From NCBI GenBank assembly GCA_017311185.1, contig JAESUZ010003499.1, forward strand, positions 124,001-188,000: a stretch of 64,000 nucleotides of DNA, given 5' to 3'. Origin of the DNA: Proteles cristata cristata. Taxonomy: Eukaryota > Chordata > Mammalia > Carnivora > Hyaenidae. The translations under genes were made by a program, and so were the position numbers. This document shows, in pieces, positions 13,201 through 22,699 of the stretch (positions within the stretch are counted from its first letter, which is position 1; each line of letters starts with the position of its first letter). The notes under the pieces are model-generated. The model searched no databases, was not told the DNA's origin, and was given only the letters and a program-made list of their open reading frames with translations.

Positions 13201-16200
13201 GTGCCGTGCGTTTCCAGCCTGTGAGCCTCCCTCACACCACCACCCAGGCCCACCCCTCTGCTGGTCCTCTAGATTCTTCCACTGGTGGGCTGGGGGCCGG
13301 ATGAGAGAGAGAGAGAAGGGGGTCTGTGTCCCGGGAAGAACATGCATTTAAACCAGGTGTGTGTGTCACGCTCAGCCTCACTGTGAGCAGCACACGTTTG
13401 GGGCCCAGTCGGGACTCAGACCTCAGCTCGGGCACAGAATGAACCCTGAAGTCCCTAAGTCCAGCCAAACCCTTTGTGACGGGGGCGTCTTGCATTTACA
13501 ACATTGCATTTTGCCTTTAGGGTCAGAGACTGTGTCACCACCGCGCGCAGAGCAGAGGCCAGCCCCTCTGAAGGGCCGGGAGGTGGGGGGTGGGGGCTGC
13601 TGGTCCGGGTCCCCCCCGACTGCTGGGGCCAGGCTGCCTCCCCCTTACCCACCGCTTATGGGTTCCCGCAGGGGCCGGGCTCTGCTCCTTCAGCCTTGTC
13701 TTCGGTCCCAGAATGTGAGTCTTTGCTCCTGGACACCGCCTCCAAGGTGTTACCTGTGATTTAGCTCCAAAGTCCTGCTGAGGAGTCTGGGTTGTTTTCT
13801 CTCTGCCCACGATGATGACGACCCTTTGAACCATCAGGTCTTAGGACAGACAGGAGGCCTCAGTGTGTTATCAGGGACACCGCCGTCTTTGTCCCCTGCC
13901 CCTGGCAGGCGCCACTCATCAGTTGTTCTTCGTCTAGATTTGGTGCTGTACTGCGAGGCCTTCTTGACCACCTACCGGACCTTCATCACCCCGGAGGAGC
14001 TGATCAAGAAGCTGCAGTACAGATATCCTTTCCCGTGGCCTCAGGCCAGTCTTCCTCTTCTTCAAGCCTCTGACCCCGCCCAGGGGCTGAGGTGGCATCA
14101 AGGGGTCGTGGATGTGCCGCCTGATGGTGGTCGTGGGCACTAAGGAGTCAGGAAAAGGGGTTAGAATTGGCGTGCCCGCAAGGGAGGGAGCACCCAGGCC
14201 CCCAAAGAGATCCAGGTCCGTGGCACCTGCAGCTTCTGAGCTGAGCTGCAGGGCACTGTGGTGACAGGCACCACGTGTGCGGGGCTTACAGGAGTCAGGA
14301 CTCCAATAAACAGCCTCAGGGCCAGACCCAGCAGTGGACAGAAACGCCCCGTCCAGGCAGAATCGGCCCCTGCCCCTCAGCTGCGTCAGCCCCGACGGGC
14401 TTATCCCTTTGAGGGTCACCCTGTGCAGCAGCAGCCGAGGAAGACCCGCGGCCCTGGGACCCGCTGTCATGAAATTTCTCTCAAACCTGCTCTTCTAAAA
14501 AGCCAGCCGGCCCAGGGTCCCCCGCTCCTTGGCCACCTCTCCACGTCACAGCCCACGACTGCCATCTGCTGGCCCGGCCGCTTGTTACTTGGGGCAGGAA
14601 GTCCTGACTTGTCCCGGCCGGCTGCCTGCCTCTCCCGTGTGCCCTGAAGCTGCCCCCACCGGGCTCGTGTGTCCTGCAGACCTCTCTGTCCCCGCGCTCC
14701 AGCACTAGAAGACCTGGTCCCTCAAGACGGAAGTGGACAGTCCGCATCCAGTCGCTCGCAGGTGTCGCTCAGCAAGTGGCAGTTACACACTTGTAGGGAA
14801 CTTCCTAGTGCCAGGCCGGCTCGCTCAGCCGTGAATCCGCTCGCTGTGTCACCGCCATGCTGGGGATGGTGCCGCTGTGTCACACCTATTCTGTGATCAA
14901 GGAAATAGCTCAGAGAAGGTAAACGAGCCACACAGCTGGTTGGTGGGAGAGTGGCCACCGAGTCCCCCCAAGCCCAGGTTCCCAGCACCTGCCCTGTTCA
15001 GCTGCTGCAGGCATTGATGGGCGTGTTGCAGCCTCGAGATCCGGGCCCAGCTGGCTAGTGAGCCCTGTGCTGCAGGCTCTGGGGACGGTCCTTGGTGTGT
15101 CCCCACCCCTCCGGGGTCCCATGGATCACTGGAGAGCAGGAAGGACAGCCAGAGGGGGGTTAGGAGAGGACACAGAGACCACGGCCTTGGGGAGGAGCAG
15201 GAGGGGCTTAGGTGTTATAACAGCCCGTCGGGTGAGGCTCTGGAGAGACTGGGAGGGAGGGGCCCAGGGCACGAGTGGAGGAGGCCCCTCTGGGCCATGC
15301 CCCTGCCCCGGAGACCGAGCGCTTTTTAGGGCACGTGGTTTTTGACCAGTGTTTTCCAGCTGAGGCCCAGTGAGGTGGCCTGTGGCGTTTCGGGGAGTCC
15401 CAAAGGAAGGTTCCGTGGGGACTGACAGAGGGGCGGGGACTCGAGCAGGGTAGCGGCTTCCAGGTCACCATGCCTCACCCACGGGGCTCCTGGGCACCAC
15501 AGGCACTCCCTAAAGGGCAGCTGGGAGCAGGCAGCCCCCGCCCCCACCACACCACCCCTGCCTGTGTGAGAACGCCTTTCTTTAACCCGCACTCCACGTA
15601 CGAGAAGTTCTCTCCCTTCGCCGACACGTTCAAGAAGCGCGTCAGCAAGAACACGTTCTTCGTGCTGGTGCGGGTCGTGGATGAACTCTGGTGAGTGCGT
15701 CTGCCCGGGAGGTGCCAGGAGGCAGGTGGGGAACCCTTAGGGCATCCCCGGGTGCCCCCCCCAACCCCTGGCAGGACCGCAGGCTTTCCTGCGGAGAAGG
15801 CGCCATCCATCCTATCAGTCACATTCCACCTGCTTCTCCCTCAAGAAAGAAGCTCCCGCCCACTTGAACGAGACCCCTGGGGAGAACGACCCACCCACCC
15901 AGACCCACCATGGGCCACGCCTCCTGGCCAGGCGTCCCTCGCACACAGGGAATGTGGGCCTGGCCTGTGCCCTCAGCCACCAGCAGTAGTGGGGGGCCCT
16001 GTCTGCTCTCCTCGGCCCCCCACGCCTCCCAACTTAGCACTCGCCATCACCATTCACTTAACAAGTACACATCTGGCCGGTCCCTTTCCTAGGCCTGCCT
16101 TCAGGATATTTCCCTGCTGCGGGAGGGTGGCCTTGGTCCGTGACTGCATAGCCTCGAGCCCCCCGTGCTCAGAAAGTACCGTGCAGGGAGGTTCCGGAGT

Positions 16201-19200
16201 GTCCTACAGGCGGCTGGTCTGAGGGGTTGGACCTCTCAGTGACTGTCGCCGGGGTGGGACCAGGAGCTTCCTCTGGGGTGGGATTTACATGCGAACGTCT
16301 CCATAACCCAGGCACTCGTGCGGGCCTGGTGCTCGTCCCGTGCCAGCCGGCACTTGCAGAGGGCACAGCCGCTGTGTGTTACGAGTGGGACTGTCCCCAG
16401 CGCTGCTGGTCACTGCCACATGACCCTTGGGTATCATGAGGTGGATCTGGGCCCGGTGGCAGCCCCTTCCTGTGTGCGTCCCTGTCCCTCACCGTGTGGC
16501 CTTGGCCCCCTAGCCTAGTGGAGCTGACGGAAGAGATCCTGAAGCTGCTGATGGAGCTGGTCTTTCGCTTGGTGTGCAGCGGGGAGCTGAGCCTGGCCCG
16601 TGTGCTCCGGAAGAACATCCTGGACAAGGTGGACCAGAAGAAGCTGCTCCGGTGTGCCAACTCTGACCAGCCCCTGGCAGCCAGGGGGGTGGCCGCCAGG
16701 TGAGCGAACGGCCCTGCCCTCTGCAGCTCCCTTCCTCTGCCGGGAGCTGCACCCGCCAGGGGCCTCTCCGTTCCATCGCCCTCGGCCTCCCCAGCGCCAC
16801 AGCCTCCCATCCTGGCTCGGCCCAGGCCCAGCACACAGCCTAGTGGGTTCCCAGGGGCTGGGCCTCTTCTCCAGGGTCATGATGTGTGATGTGTCCCCTT
16901 TTCCAGGAAGTGAGGAGCCAGGGCAGGGGGGCACCTAGTGGGACAGGAGATAGGCGAATGCATTCCAGGCTGTGGTCAGCTCTGGTCTCCCGGCACTAAC
17001 GACGCAGCTGTGAACTCTAGCCTGCCCCCCACCCCGCCGTCCTGAACATTCCTGAGAACCTGTGTGTGGTCTCCGGTCTGTAGCCTGTCCCCCAGCCATA
17101 GATGTTTGTTGACGTGTCACTTCCTGTGGGTGTTTCGGCCTTCAGCCCTGTGGCACCACATCTGCTCCCGCCGGGCCCCAGCGATGGGGTCACCCACCTA
17201 GCAGCGGCACCGGGGACCCCGGCCTGAGTGCAGGGTCGTCTCGTCCTGCCACCAGCCAGCTCTGTGGCCACCGTCCTCCTATGAGGCAAGGCTTGGGGCG
17301 GCTGCTCCCTCTGGGCCCCGGCGCCGAGGCTGCACTGGGTTCCACCCCACTCCTGCTGTCCTGACTGCTCATCTTGTGCCTCCGTCTTCTAGGCCCGGGA
17401 CGCTACATGACTTCCACAGCCACGAGATAGCCGAGCAGCTGACTCTGCTGGACGCCGAGCTCTTTTATAAGATAGAGGTATGGCCTTGAGTGGGGCTGGG
17501 GACCGGGGATAAGACTGGCCCTGGGCGAGCAGCTACTGCTTGTCCCTCAACAGGAGAAACCCCTCATCATGTGGAAGCCAGAGGGCTGCCGTGCCATCCA
17601 GTCCACTTCCTTTTTCAGATTCCTGAGGTTTTGCTTTGGGCCAAAGAGCAGAATGAGGAGAAGAGCCCCAACTTGACCCAGTTCACGGAGCACTTCAACA
17701 ACATGTCCTACTGGTAAGAAGGGGCTGCAGTGCGACACCCCCCCACTCCGCCCTGGTTCTCTGGGCAGCGCAGCTGAGCGGGTTCCCTCAGGCAGGGAAG
17801 AGGTGCCCCCTTCCTTCCTTCCAGCTCCTGCCGATGCCCGGGGCATTCACTGGGACCCACGGGCGGAGGGCAGGGCCAGGGCGGATCTGGCATGGTGGAA
17901 GGGGCCGCCTGGAGGGCTGGTTGAGGAGGAGGCGGAGATGGGGGACTGATTAGTAACGTCTGCCATAGGAGGTGGCAGGAGGGTCCTGTTTGCCTTCCCA
18001 CTGATCGCTGCCAGGCGACCTCAGGGCTGAGCCTCACCCGGCTTCTGCCTGAGAGAGAACAGCTAAGGAGGGTGTTCTGTTAAAACTTTAATTTAGCCCT
18101 GAATTCTTGAAACAGAAGAAAGCCCAAAGGTGTGTTTACACTACAATACATAACAGAACTGTTAGCTTTTATAGATAAGACTCAAAGGTGCCCATGGCCT
18201 CTCCACGTCAGGTGGAGGACAGTCAGAGTGGGGCAGCCACGCCCCCTGCCCGCCCCACGCTGGCCTTCCGCTCGCTGCTGAGGTTCTCAAGGTGGCCCGT
18301 GCTCATCAGAAACTCAGGCTCCAGGGCCTCCATCTGCCCGCACGGCTGCAGGTCCCCATCATGGCATGTGGCCTCCCGCCTGTCCCTGGGATGCCGTGGG
18401 CTCCTTGAGAGCAGAGGTGGGCCCTCTGCTTGGCGCCTCAAAAGCCTTGGGCACGCGGGGCAGGCATCTGCATCCCTTCCACCAGGGCCACCGAGGGGTG
18501 TGGGAGGCGGCCGGTCAGCTCAGCGCTCTCTCCCTCTTTGGTTCACACAGGGTCCGTTCCATAATCATGTTACAAGAAAAAGCCCAGGACAGGGAGCGGC
18601 TGCTGTTGAAGTTCATCAAGATCATGAAGGTAACCGCGGGCGCCCCGCCCAGAGTCTGCTCCTCGGGGCCCCGGGCCTGCCTCACGGCCTCCCCTCCCTC
18701 CGCAGCACCTACGGAAGCTGAACAACTTTAACTCCTACCTGGCCATCCTCTCGGCACTGGACTCGGCTCCCATCCGCAGGCTGGAGTGGCAGAAGCAGAC
18801 CTCGGAGGTGAGTGGCTGGCGGGAGAGGGTCCACCTGGCCCCCAGGTTGTCCCCTCACGATGTCCTGCCTCTGGGTCCCAGCTTCACCTGTCCCTTCCTC
18901 CCGTGCTTCTGGAGGCTGCTCTGGGCCGTGTTGGTCAATGCGGACATACTGTGAACAGGCTACACAGAGGGGATGGTTGCTTTAGGGCAGGAGGGCCACT
19001 CAGGTCATCTCAAGGGGTAACACAAAGGGAGAGTTGTAAGACAGTGTCATATGGAGAAGTGTGGGACAGTCACAACGGCTGCTCCAGGAGCGTGGGGGGG
19101 GGTGTCCCGAGGAGGTGAAACATCGGAGAGGGGGGTGAGATTGGCAAGAGCCCCACACCACATGCAGGAAGGGCACAGGCAGGCTCGGGCAGGACACAGG

Positions 19201-20814
19201 TCCTGATGGGCTTCAGAAGCCCACCGGGGTCCCCCGGCCACTCAGCCGTGGCTCTGCAGCGGGCTCCGGGCAAGGGGGGTGGGGGGCTGGCTCCCCGCCC
19301 TCACACTCTGTCGCCCCTGCCCAGGGCCTGGCCGAGTACTGCACGCTGATTGACAGCTCGTCCTCCTTCCGTGCCTACCGGGCCGCCCTCTCCGAGGTGG
19401 AGCCCCCCTGCATCCCATACCTGTGAGTAGAGCCCCGGCTCCCTCAGACCCTCCCTTAAAGGGTTCCTACCTAGACGGTTCTACTTCTAACTTTAAAACT
19501 AGGGGCACCTGGGTGGCTCAGTCGGTTAAGCATCTGGCTCAGGCCATGATCTCATGGCTTGGGAATTCAAGCCCTGCGGCCGCGCTCTGTGCTGCCAGCT
19601 CAGAACCTGGAGCCTGCTTCAGATTCTGTGTCTCCCTTCCTCTCTCAAAAAAAAAACCTTAAAGAATTTTGTTTTAATGAAAAGTTTAAAAAATAAAACA
19701 TGCTCCTTGTCACACAGTTTAAAGAGAAAGGAAGGGTCCAGCTCTCCCGTCTCCCCGTCCCACTTCTGTTTCCTTCCCTCATCTGCCAGCACGGGGGCTT
19801 CTGTCTGCCCCGCCCTTGCCCCAGGGAGGGGCCCTCAAACTTGGCCGCATGTTACAGTAAGCTGAGGGCCCCGAGAGCGCTCCGCGTAGAGAGGCTCAGA
19901 GAGGGTTTCCCCAGGTGTGAGCACGGAGCAGACTAAACGGGGCTTCGGGGGAGACGCATTCTCTGCTCACTGACGCTTAAGGAAATAGTGGAAGAAGTGA
20001 GAGGCTGGCCCAGTTTCTTTGTTAGCGGAGCCCTTAACAAGCTGGTAGACCTGGGGAAGCTCCGAGAGACAGAGGGGTACAAGATGGAGTCGGGCTGCCT
20101 TCAGGGCCCTCACGCCCCCGGACATCCCTTCACTTTGCTTTCCCGCTGGGGGGCATCATCTGCGGCCCATCACTCACCTTGGGGCTTCACGTCCCCTGTA
20201 GTTAGAAGCCCGTCACCTCCCTTGTTAACAAAACCCAGAACTCGGTAGGAGGAGAGGCCTGGAGATCGTCTCTTTGGTCCGTTTTTCCTGCGCTGGCTTT
20301 GCGGGACAGACGGCCGCGCCCCGGCCCCGCTGGCTCAGGCGTGCACGGGCCGTGACGGGGCTTCTCCACCCTCCCAGGGGCCTTATCCTCCAGGACCTCA
20401 CCTTCGTCCACCTGGGGAACCCGGACCACATCGACGGGAAGGTGAACTTTTCCAAACGGTGGCAGCAGTTCAACATCCTGGACAGCATGCGGTGCTTCCA
20501 GCAGGCGTGAGTGCGGCCCCGCCCCCCAAGCAGGGTGGGGGCGTGGCGGGGCCCGAGGCCTGCACGTCACTACAAGGAGGTTCCAGACCAGAGCGGTGGG
20601 GGGAGGTCTCCCTGGGACCCACGCGGTCCCCACGCCGCTCTGACTGGCGCCTCCCCCCGCAACCAGGCACTACGACATCCGGAGAAACGACGACATCATC
20701 AACTTCTTCAATGACTTCAGCGACCACCTGGCGGAGGAGGCCCTGTGGGAACTGTCTCTGAAGATCAAACCCAGGAACATCACGAGGAGGAAGACAGACC
20801 GGGAGGAGACCTAG
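3997..20814 (+). CDS. RAPGEF1: RAPGEF1 (C3G), Rap guanine nucleotide exchange factor 1, 3' part of gene (15 exons)
   Basis: C3G loads GTP onto RAP1 (and R-RAS) at the plasma membrane and junctions after recruitment by CRK/CRKL SH3 domains. Fifteen exons in the window join in one frame with matching phases; the first two are optional cassettes. The product carries the end of the proline-rich region, an acidic linker (SEEEIDELSLIDHNEIMARL), the REM (RasGEF_N) domain (exons from 11545 to 16699; LVLYCEAFLTTYRTF) and the CDC25 catalytic domain (17393 to 20814), with the three conserved RasGEF blocks visible: FNNMSYWV, NFNSYLAILSAL, and PCIPYLGLILQDL. The amino acid sequence is near identical to what I recall of human C3G over the catalytic part, so identity is very secure. 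The N-terminal E-cadherin-binding and CRK-binding exons are left of the window, so this is a partial gene because of the window edge, not a broken one. The protein ends DREET, one lysine shorter than the DREEKT I recall in human. Confidence 0.97.
5154..5246 (+). CDS. RAPGEF1: RAPGEF1 cassette exon B (31 codons, alternative)
   Basis: Acceptor CCCCCAG before 5154 and a perfect GTAAGT donor after 5246 frame a 93-nt, phase 0-0 exon coding an acidic Ser-rich peptide (SDRAGEEAGEGEYVSLYSSG...). It contains a GEYVSLYSS segment with two tyrosines. Likely spliced in with exon A in tissue-specific long C3G isoforms. A GCATG (RBFOX core) lies about 180 nt downstream at 5428-5432, which is suggestive only. 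Confidence 0.82.
6485..6670 (+). repeat. MIR-like fragment
   Basis: GGTTTTGGAGGCAGACAACACTGAGGTTGAGTCC then TTGTGTGGTCTTGGGCAGAGCC follows the forward MIR order (TCTGGAGCCAGAC...TGTGTGACCTTGGGCAAG). In a RAPGEF1 intron. Confidence 0.6.
6976..7061 (+). CDS. RAPGEF1: RAPGEF1 exon C
   Basis: Acceptor TTTTCAG, donor GTAGGA. 86 nt, enters in phase 0 and leaves two bases (AG) that join the next exon to make Arg. Codes ESPATKDGHPRDSSS...KESRDGE, matching the human EPPAGKDGHPRD region just after the proline-rich CRK-binding segment. Confidence 0.93.
7764..7960 (-). mobile_element. SINEC, old
   Basis: Reverse copy in a RAPGEF1 intron, ending GCCACCCGGGTGCCCC. Confidence 0.92.
9301..9527 (-). mobile_element. 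SINEC, young subfamily
   Basis: Reverse copy with young-type marks (CTTAGTCGG on its own strand, extra GACTGCCAGCT, TCCTAGAAAT). Perfect 15-bp TSD TTGATTGCCTTCTTA at 9286-9300 and 9528-9542. Confidence 0.96.
9545..9650 (-). repeat. MIR-like fragment
   Basis: ACTTACAGATGGAGCAGAGAG then GTCCCAAGGTCACAGAGCTC is a reverse MIR core directly beside a SINEC insertion. Confidence 0.55.
9839..9950 (+). CDS. RAPGEF1: RAPGEF1 exon D
   Basis: Acceptor CCCTCCAG, donor GTGAGG. 112 nt; codes APRSPDASELARSEEEIDEL and then SLIDHNEIMARLTLKQE, the conserved acidic linker leading into the REM domain. Ends in phase 0. Confidence 0.96.
11545..11620 (+). CDS. RAPGEF1: RAPGEF1 exon E (start of REM region)
   Basis: Acceptor TTGCAG; donor GTGCGG, a weaker donor than its neighbours. 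76 nt coding GDDGPDVRGGSGDILLVHAT and ETDRK; its last base G joins AT of the next exon to make the Asp of KDLVLY. Confidence 0.96.
13938..14022 (+). CDS. RAPGEF1: RAPGEF1 exon F (REM domain), followed by AT-AC donor
   Basis: Acceptor CGTCTAG. Codes DLVLYCEAFLTTYRTF, then ITPEELIKKLQY, and leaves AG of an Arg codon. No GT is present at the exon end: the next bases are ATATCCTTT, the exact U12 donor consensus. Ending anywhere else would break the match to C3G. Confidence 0.95.
14023..15597 (+). other. RAPGEF1: U12-type AT-AC intron of RAPGEF1
   Basis: The donor reads ATATCCTTT (14023-14031), a perfect match to the minor-spliceosome AT-AC consensus. The 3' end reads TTCTTTAAC (15578-15586), one mismatch from the U12 branch-site consensus TTCCTTAAC, then ends CTCCAC at 15597, with AC as the terminal dinucleotide. 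Branch A to intron end is about 12 nt, typical for this class, and there is no strong pyrimidine tract at the end. Joining 14022 to 15598 restores the RYEKF peptide expected for C3G. Confidence 0.95.
14880..14990 (-). repeat. MIR-like fragment
   Basis: AAATAGCTCAGAGAAGGTAAACGAGCCACACAGCTGG resembles reverse MIR. It lies inside the AT-AC intron. Confidence 0.45.
15598..15690 (+). CDS. RAPGEF1: RAPGEF1 exon G (REM domain)
   Basis: Begins directly after the AC acceptor. 93 nt coding YEKFSPFADTFKKRV and SKNTFFVLVRVVDEL; donor GTGAGT. The last TG joins C of the next exon to give Cys. Confidence 0.96.
16514..16699 (+). CDS. RAPGEF1: RAPGEF1 exon H (end of REM domain)
   Basis: Acceptor CCCCCTAG, donor GTGAGC. 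186 nt coding LVELTEEILKLLMELVFRLV and on to RKNILDKVDQKKLLRCANSD and QPLAARGVAA. Helical REM segment that packs against the catalytic domain. Confidence 0.97.
17393..17477 (+). CDS. RAPGEF1: RAPGEF1 exon I (start of CDC25 domain)
   Basis: Acceptor CTTCTAG, donor GTATGG. Codes PGTLHDFHSHEIAEQLTLLD and AELFYKIE, the usual start of a RasGEF catalytic domain (EIAEQLTLLD motif). Ends in phase 0. Confidence 0.97.
17619..17713 (+). CDS. RAPGEF1: RAPGEF1 exon J (CDC25 domain, first conserved block)
   Basis: Acceptor TTTTTCAG, donor GTAAGA. Codes IPEVLLWAKEQNEEKSPNL and TQFTEHFNNMSYW. FNNMSYWV is the first structurally conserved RasGEF region. Confidence 0.97.
18551..18629 (+). CDS. RAPGEF1: RAPGEF1 exon K (CDC25 domain)
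   Basis: Acceptor TTCACACAG, donor GTAACC. 79 nt coding VRSIIMLQEKAQDRERLL and LKFIKIMK. Followed by an intron of only 76 nt. Confidence 0.97.
18706..18807 (+). CDS. RAPGEF1: RAPGEF1 exon L (CDC25 domain, second conserved block)
   Basis: Acceptor CCTCCGCAG, donor GTGAGT. 34 codons: HLRKLNNFNSYLAILSALDS and APIRRLEWQKQTSE. The NFNSYLAILSAL segment is the hallmark second RasGEF block contacting the GTPase switch region. Confidence 0.97.
19325..19422 (+). CDS. RAPGEF1: RAPGEF1 exon M (CDC25 domain)
   Basis: Acceptor CTGCCCAG, donor GTGAGT. Codes GLAEYCTLIDSSSSFRAYRA and ALSEVEPPCIPY; the PCIPYL segment begins the third RasGEF block and continues in the next exon. Confidence 0.97.
19502..19656 (+). 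mobile_element. SINEC, 3'-shortened
   Basis: Forward copy in the RAPGEF1 intron between exons M and N; CT-rich stretch short, runs into an A-rich tail. Confidence 0.9.
20378..20506 (+). CDS. RAPGEF1: RAPGEF1 exon N (CDC25 domain, third conserved block)
   Basis: Acceptor CCTCCCAG, donor GTGAGT. Codes GLILQDLTFVHLGNPDHIDG, KVNFSKRWQQFNILDSMRCF and QQA. Confidence 0.97.
20667..20814 (+). CDS. RAPGEF1: RAPGEF1 terminal coding exon O with stop codon
   Basis: Acceptor CAACCAG. Codes HYDIRRNDDIINFFNDFSDH, LAEEALWELSLKIKPRNITR and RKTDREET, then TAG at 20812-20814. The tail lacks one Lys relative to the human DREEKT I recall. The preceding intron is 160 nt. Confidence 0.97.
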
Positions 20815-22695
20815 AAGCGGTGCTGTGAGCGGGAGCGAGGAGAGCGCTGCCGAGAGGGGCCCCGAGGGCGGCCCCGACACCGGGAGGGACTTTGGACCTG
20901 GCCCCGGGCAGGCTGCACGCGCCCTGGCCCAGCCGGCCCTGGCCCTCAGCCGTCAAGGGCAGGAGCCCCGCGGGAGCGGAGCCAGCAGGCGGGTCTCGTT
21001 GCCGATTTGTGAACCCGTGGTTTGGTTTGGGTTTGGGTTTCTGCTTTCACTTCTGCATCCCCTCTTCCCCCGCCGCCTGGGAGCCGCGTAGGGAGGTCAG
21101 CAGCCCGAGAAAGGGTGGGCTCCGCACCCCTCCCTAGGTCCTAGGGTCCTGGAGCTGCTGAAATGACACATGAGCGGAAGACCCTCGCAAGGTGGGGGGC
21201 TGGGCTCCCGGTGACCTGGAATGAAGGGGACGTGCAGTTGGGTGGCCAGAAAGCAGAGAAGACCCGAGGAGGCTCCTTCCACTTTCCCTGCCCGGCTTTT
21301 TAAAATGCAAAACGGTGCGAGCTTCTGATGTAGCCCCCAAAGGTTCCCAGCAGGTGGCCTTTCAGCAGCCCCAGAGCTGGCCCTCTGTCCCTTCGTCTCC
21401 CCAGCACCTGGCCCCCCGGGGAGCTGGGCAGAGGAGGATGGACCGAGGGAGGACGTACGTGTTATCGGGGCTGGGCCGGGAGCTCCCGGGTGAGTGAATC
21501 TGGAGAGCGGTGGGGGGGGGGGTGTGCGACTGTCCTGGGGAAGGCCCACGGCCCCTCCTCTGTCGCTTGCTGTGTGCCTTAAACTCCACCTCCTGCCCCC
21601 TGTATCCCGTGGGCTCCCTTCCCACCTCCCTCCATCTGGTGGGGCCGGGGGTGCATCGAGACCCGTCTCCCAGTGCAGCGGGCTCCGTCCTGGGAAGGAG
21701 GGGATGTCCCTGAGGACCGGCACCTACCCGGGGCAGGCCTGCTGCCTCTGGGACAGCATCTTCCCTGTTGGAAACCGCTCTCGCTGCTGAGGTTGACCGT
21801 CTGAGGCAGGTCTAAAGGGTGGTCTCCGCACGCAGAGGGGCCCGACTCCGGGCGGCGGCCCCCACGCCCCTCGCGCGGTGTCCTGGTTTGCGTGCCTGCG
21901 TGCTCACTTCTCCTGGGCTTGGGACTTGGTCAGGCAAACACAGGGATCTGACTTCAACAACCGGTCACTTTGAGTGAGTCCTTCGTGGGTTTTGAACAGC
22001 TCTCTTTGCGCTTGCGCGTGGTCCGTGCGAAGAGGGGAGAACAGCTGTGAAAGGCCCGCGGCGCCCCAAGGGCAGGCAGAACGAGTCACTTTCTTCTGAA
22101 AAGGGTGTGGTCGCGGTTCAGCAGCAGTGCTGGGGGCGGGCTTGCCTCCCACTCGGAACCCCTCCCTGAGTCTTGTCCCTTCCCGTCGCGCCTCCCCCTG
22201 CCGGGTAGGGTCTCCACCTCACACACGGTCAGATGGGCATCTGGGTCCCGGTCCGGCCCCAGCATGAGCTGCGGGGGGCTTTCCCTGCCCTCCCCTCTCC
22301 CCCCGGAGCCCTGGGCAGTCTGAGCAGACCTGCCAGGCGGACGGAGGCAGTGCGCTGGGGACAAGGGGCCACGGGTCAGGGTGACTCCAAGGGAGGGGCG
22401 CAGGGGCAGTGGGTATTTAACTTATTGGCCGACGGGTTCCCGCCCCGCGCCTCACTGAGACGCTCTCGGGGACGAGAGTCCACTCTCACCGCAGGTGGGG
22501 TCAGCGGAAGGGCAGGCACACGCCAGGTCGGAACTACCCCAGCCCTTCAGAAGCCTCTTCTCCACCACCCCCACGTTCCATTGTAAGATATGTATGTTCC
22601 CCCACTAACCTGGCTGATAGCAGCATCTTCCTGCAGACATTTCAAACCTGTAACTTTTATATGAAAGAAAAATAAACACCGATGAAAGCTGCGTC
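20815..22695 (+). other. RAPGEF1: RAPGEF1 3' untranslated region
   Basis: Follows the stop codon and runs to the first good poly(A) signal. It is GC-rich for its first two thirds and becomes AT-richer near the end, as usual for mammalian 3' UTRs. No SINE or L1 is recognisable in it. The exact cleavage point, about 15-25 nt after the signal, is inferred. Confidence 0.75.
22671..22676 (+). terminator. RAPGEF1: poly(A) signal AATAAA of RAPGEF1
   Basis: Canonical AATAAA in an A-rich context, 1.86 kb after the stop codon, with a GTGTGTGGTT stretch about 75 nt downstream that could serve as the GU-rich element. First canonical signal after the stop. Confidence 0.75.
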
Positions 22696-22699
22696 CCAG

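Noticed and set aside
14023..14040. Ordinary GT donor for RAPGEF1 exon F further downstream (CCCGTGGCC)
   Set aside because: It would add residues absent from C3G and leave no matching acceptor; the AT-AC junction gives the exact expected peptide.
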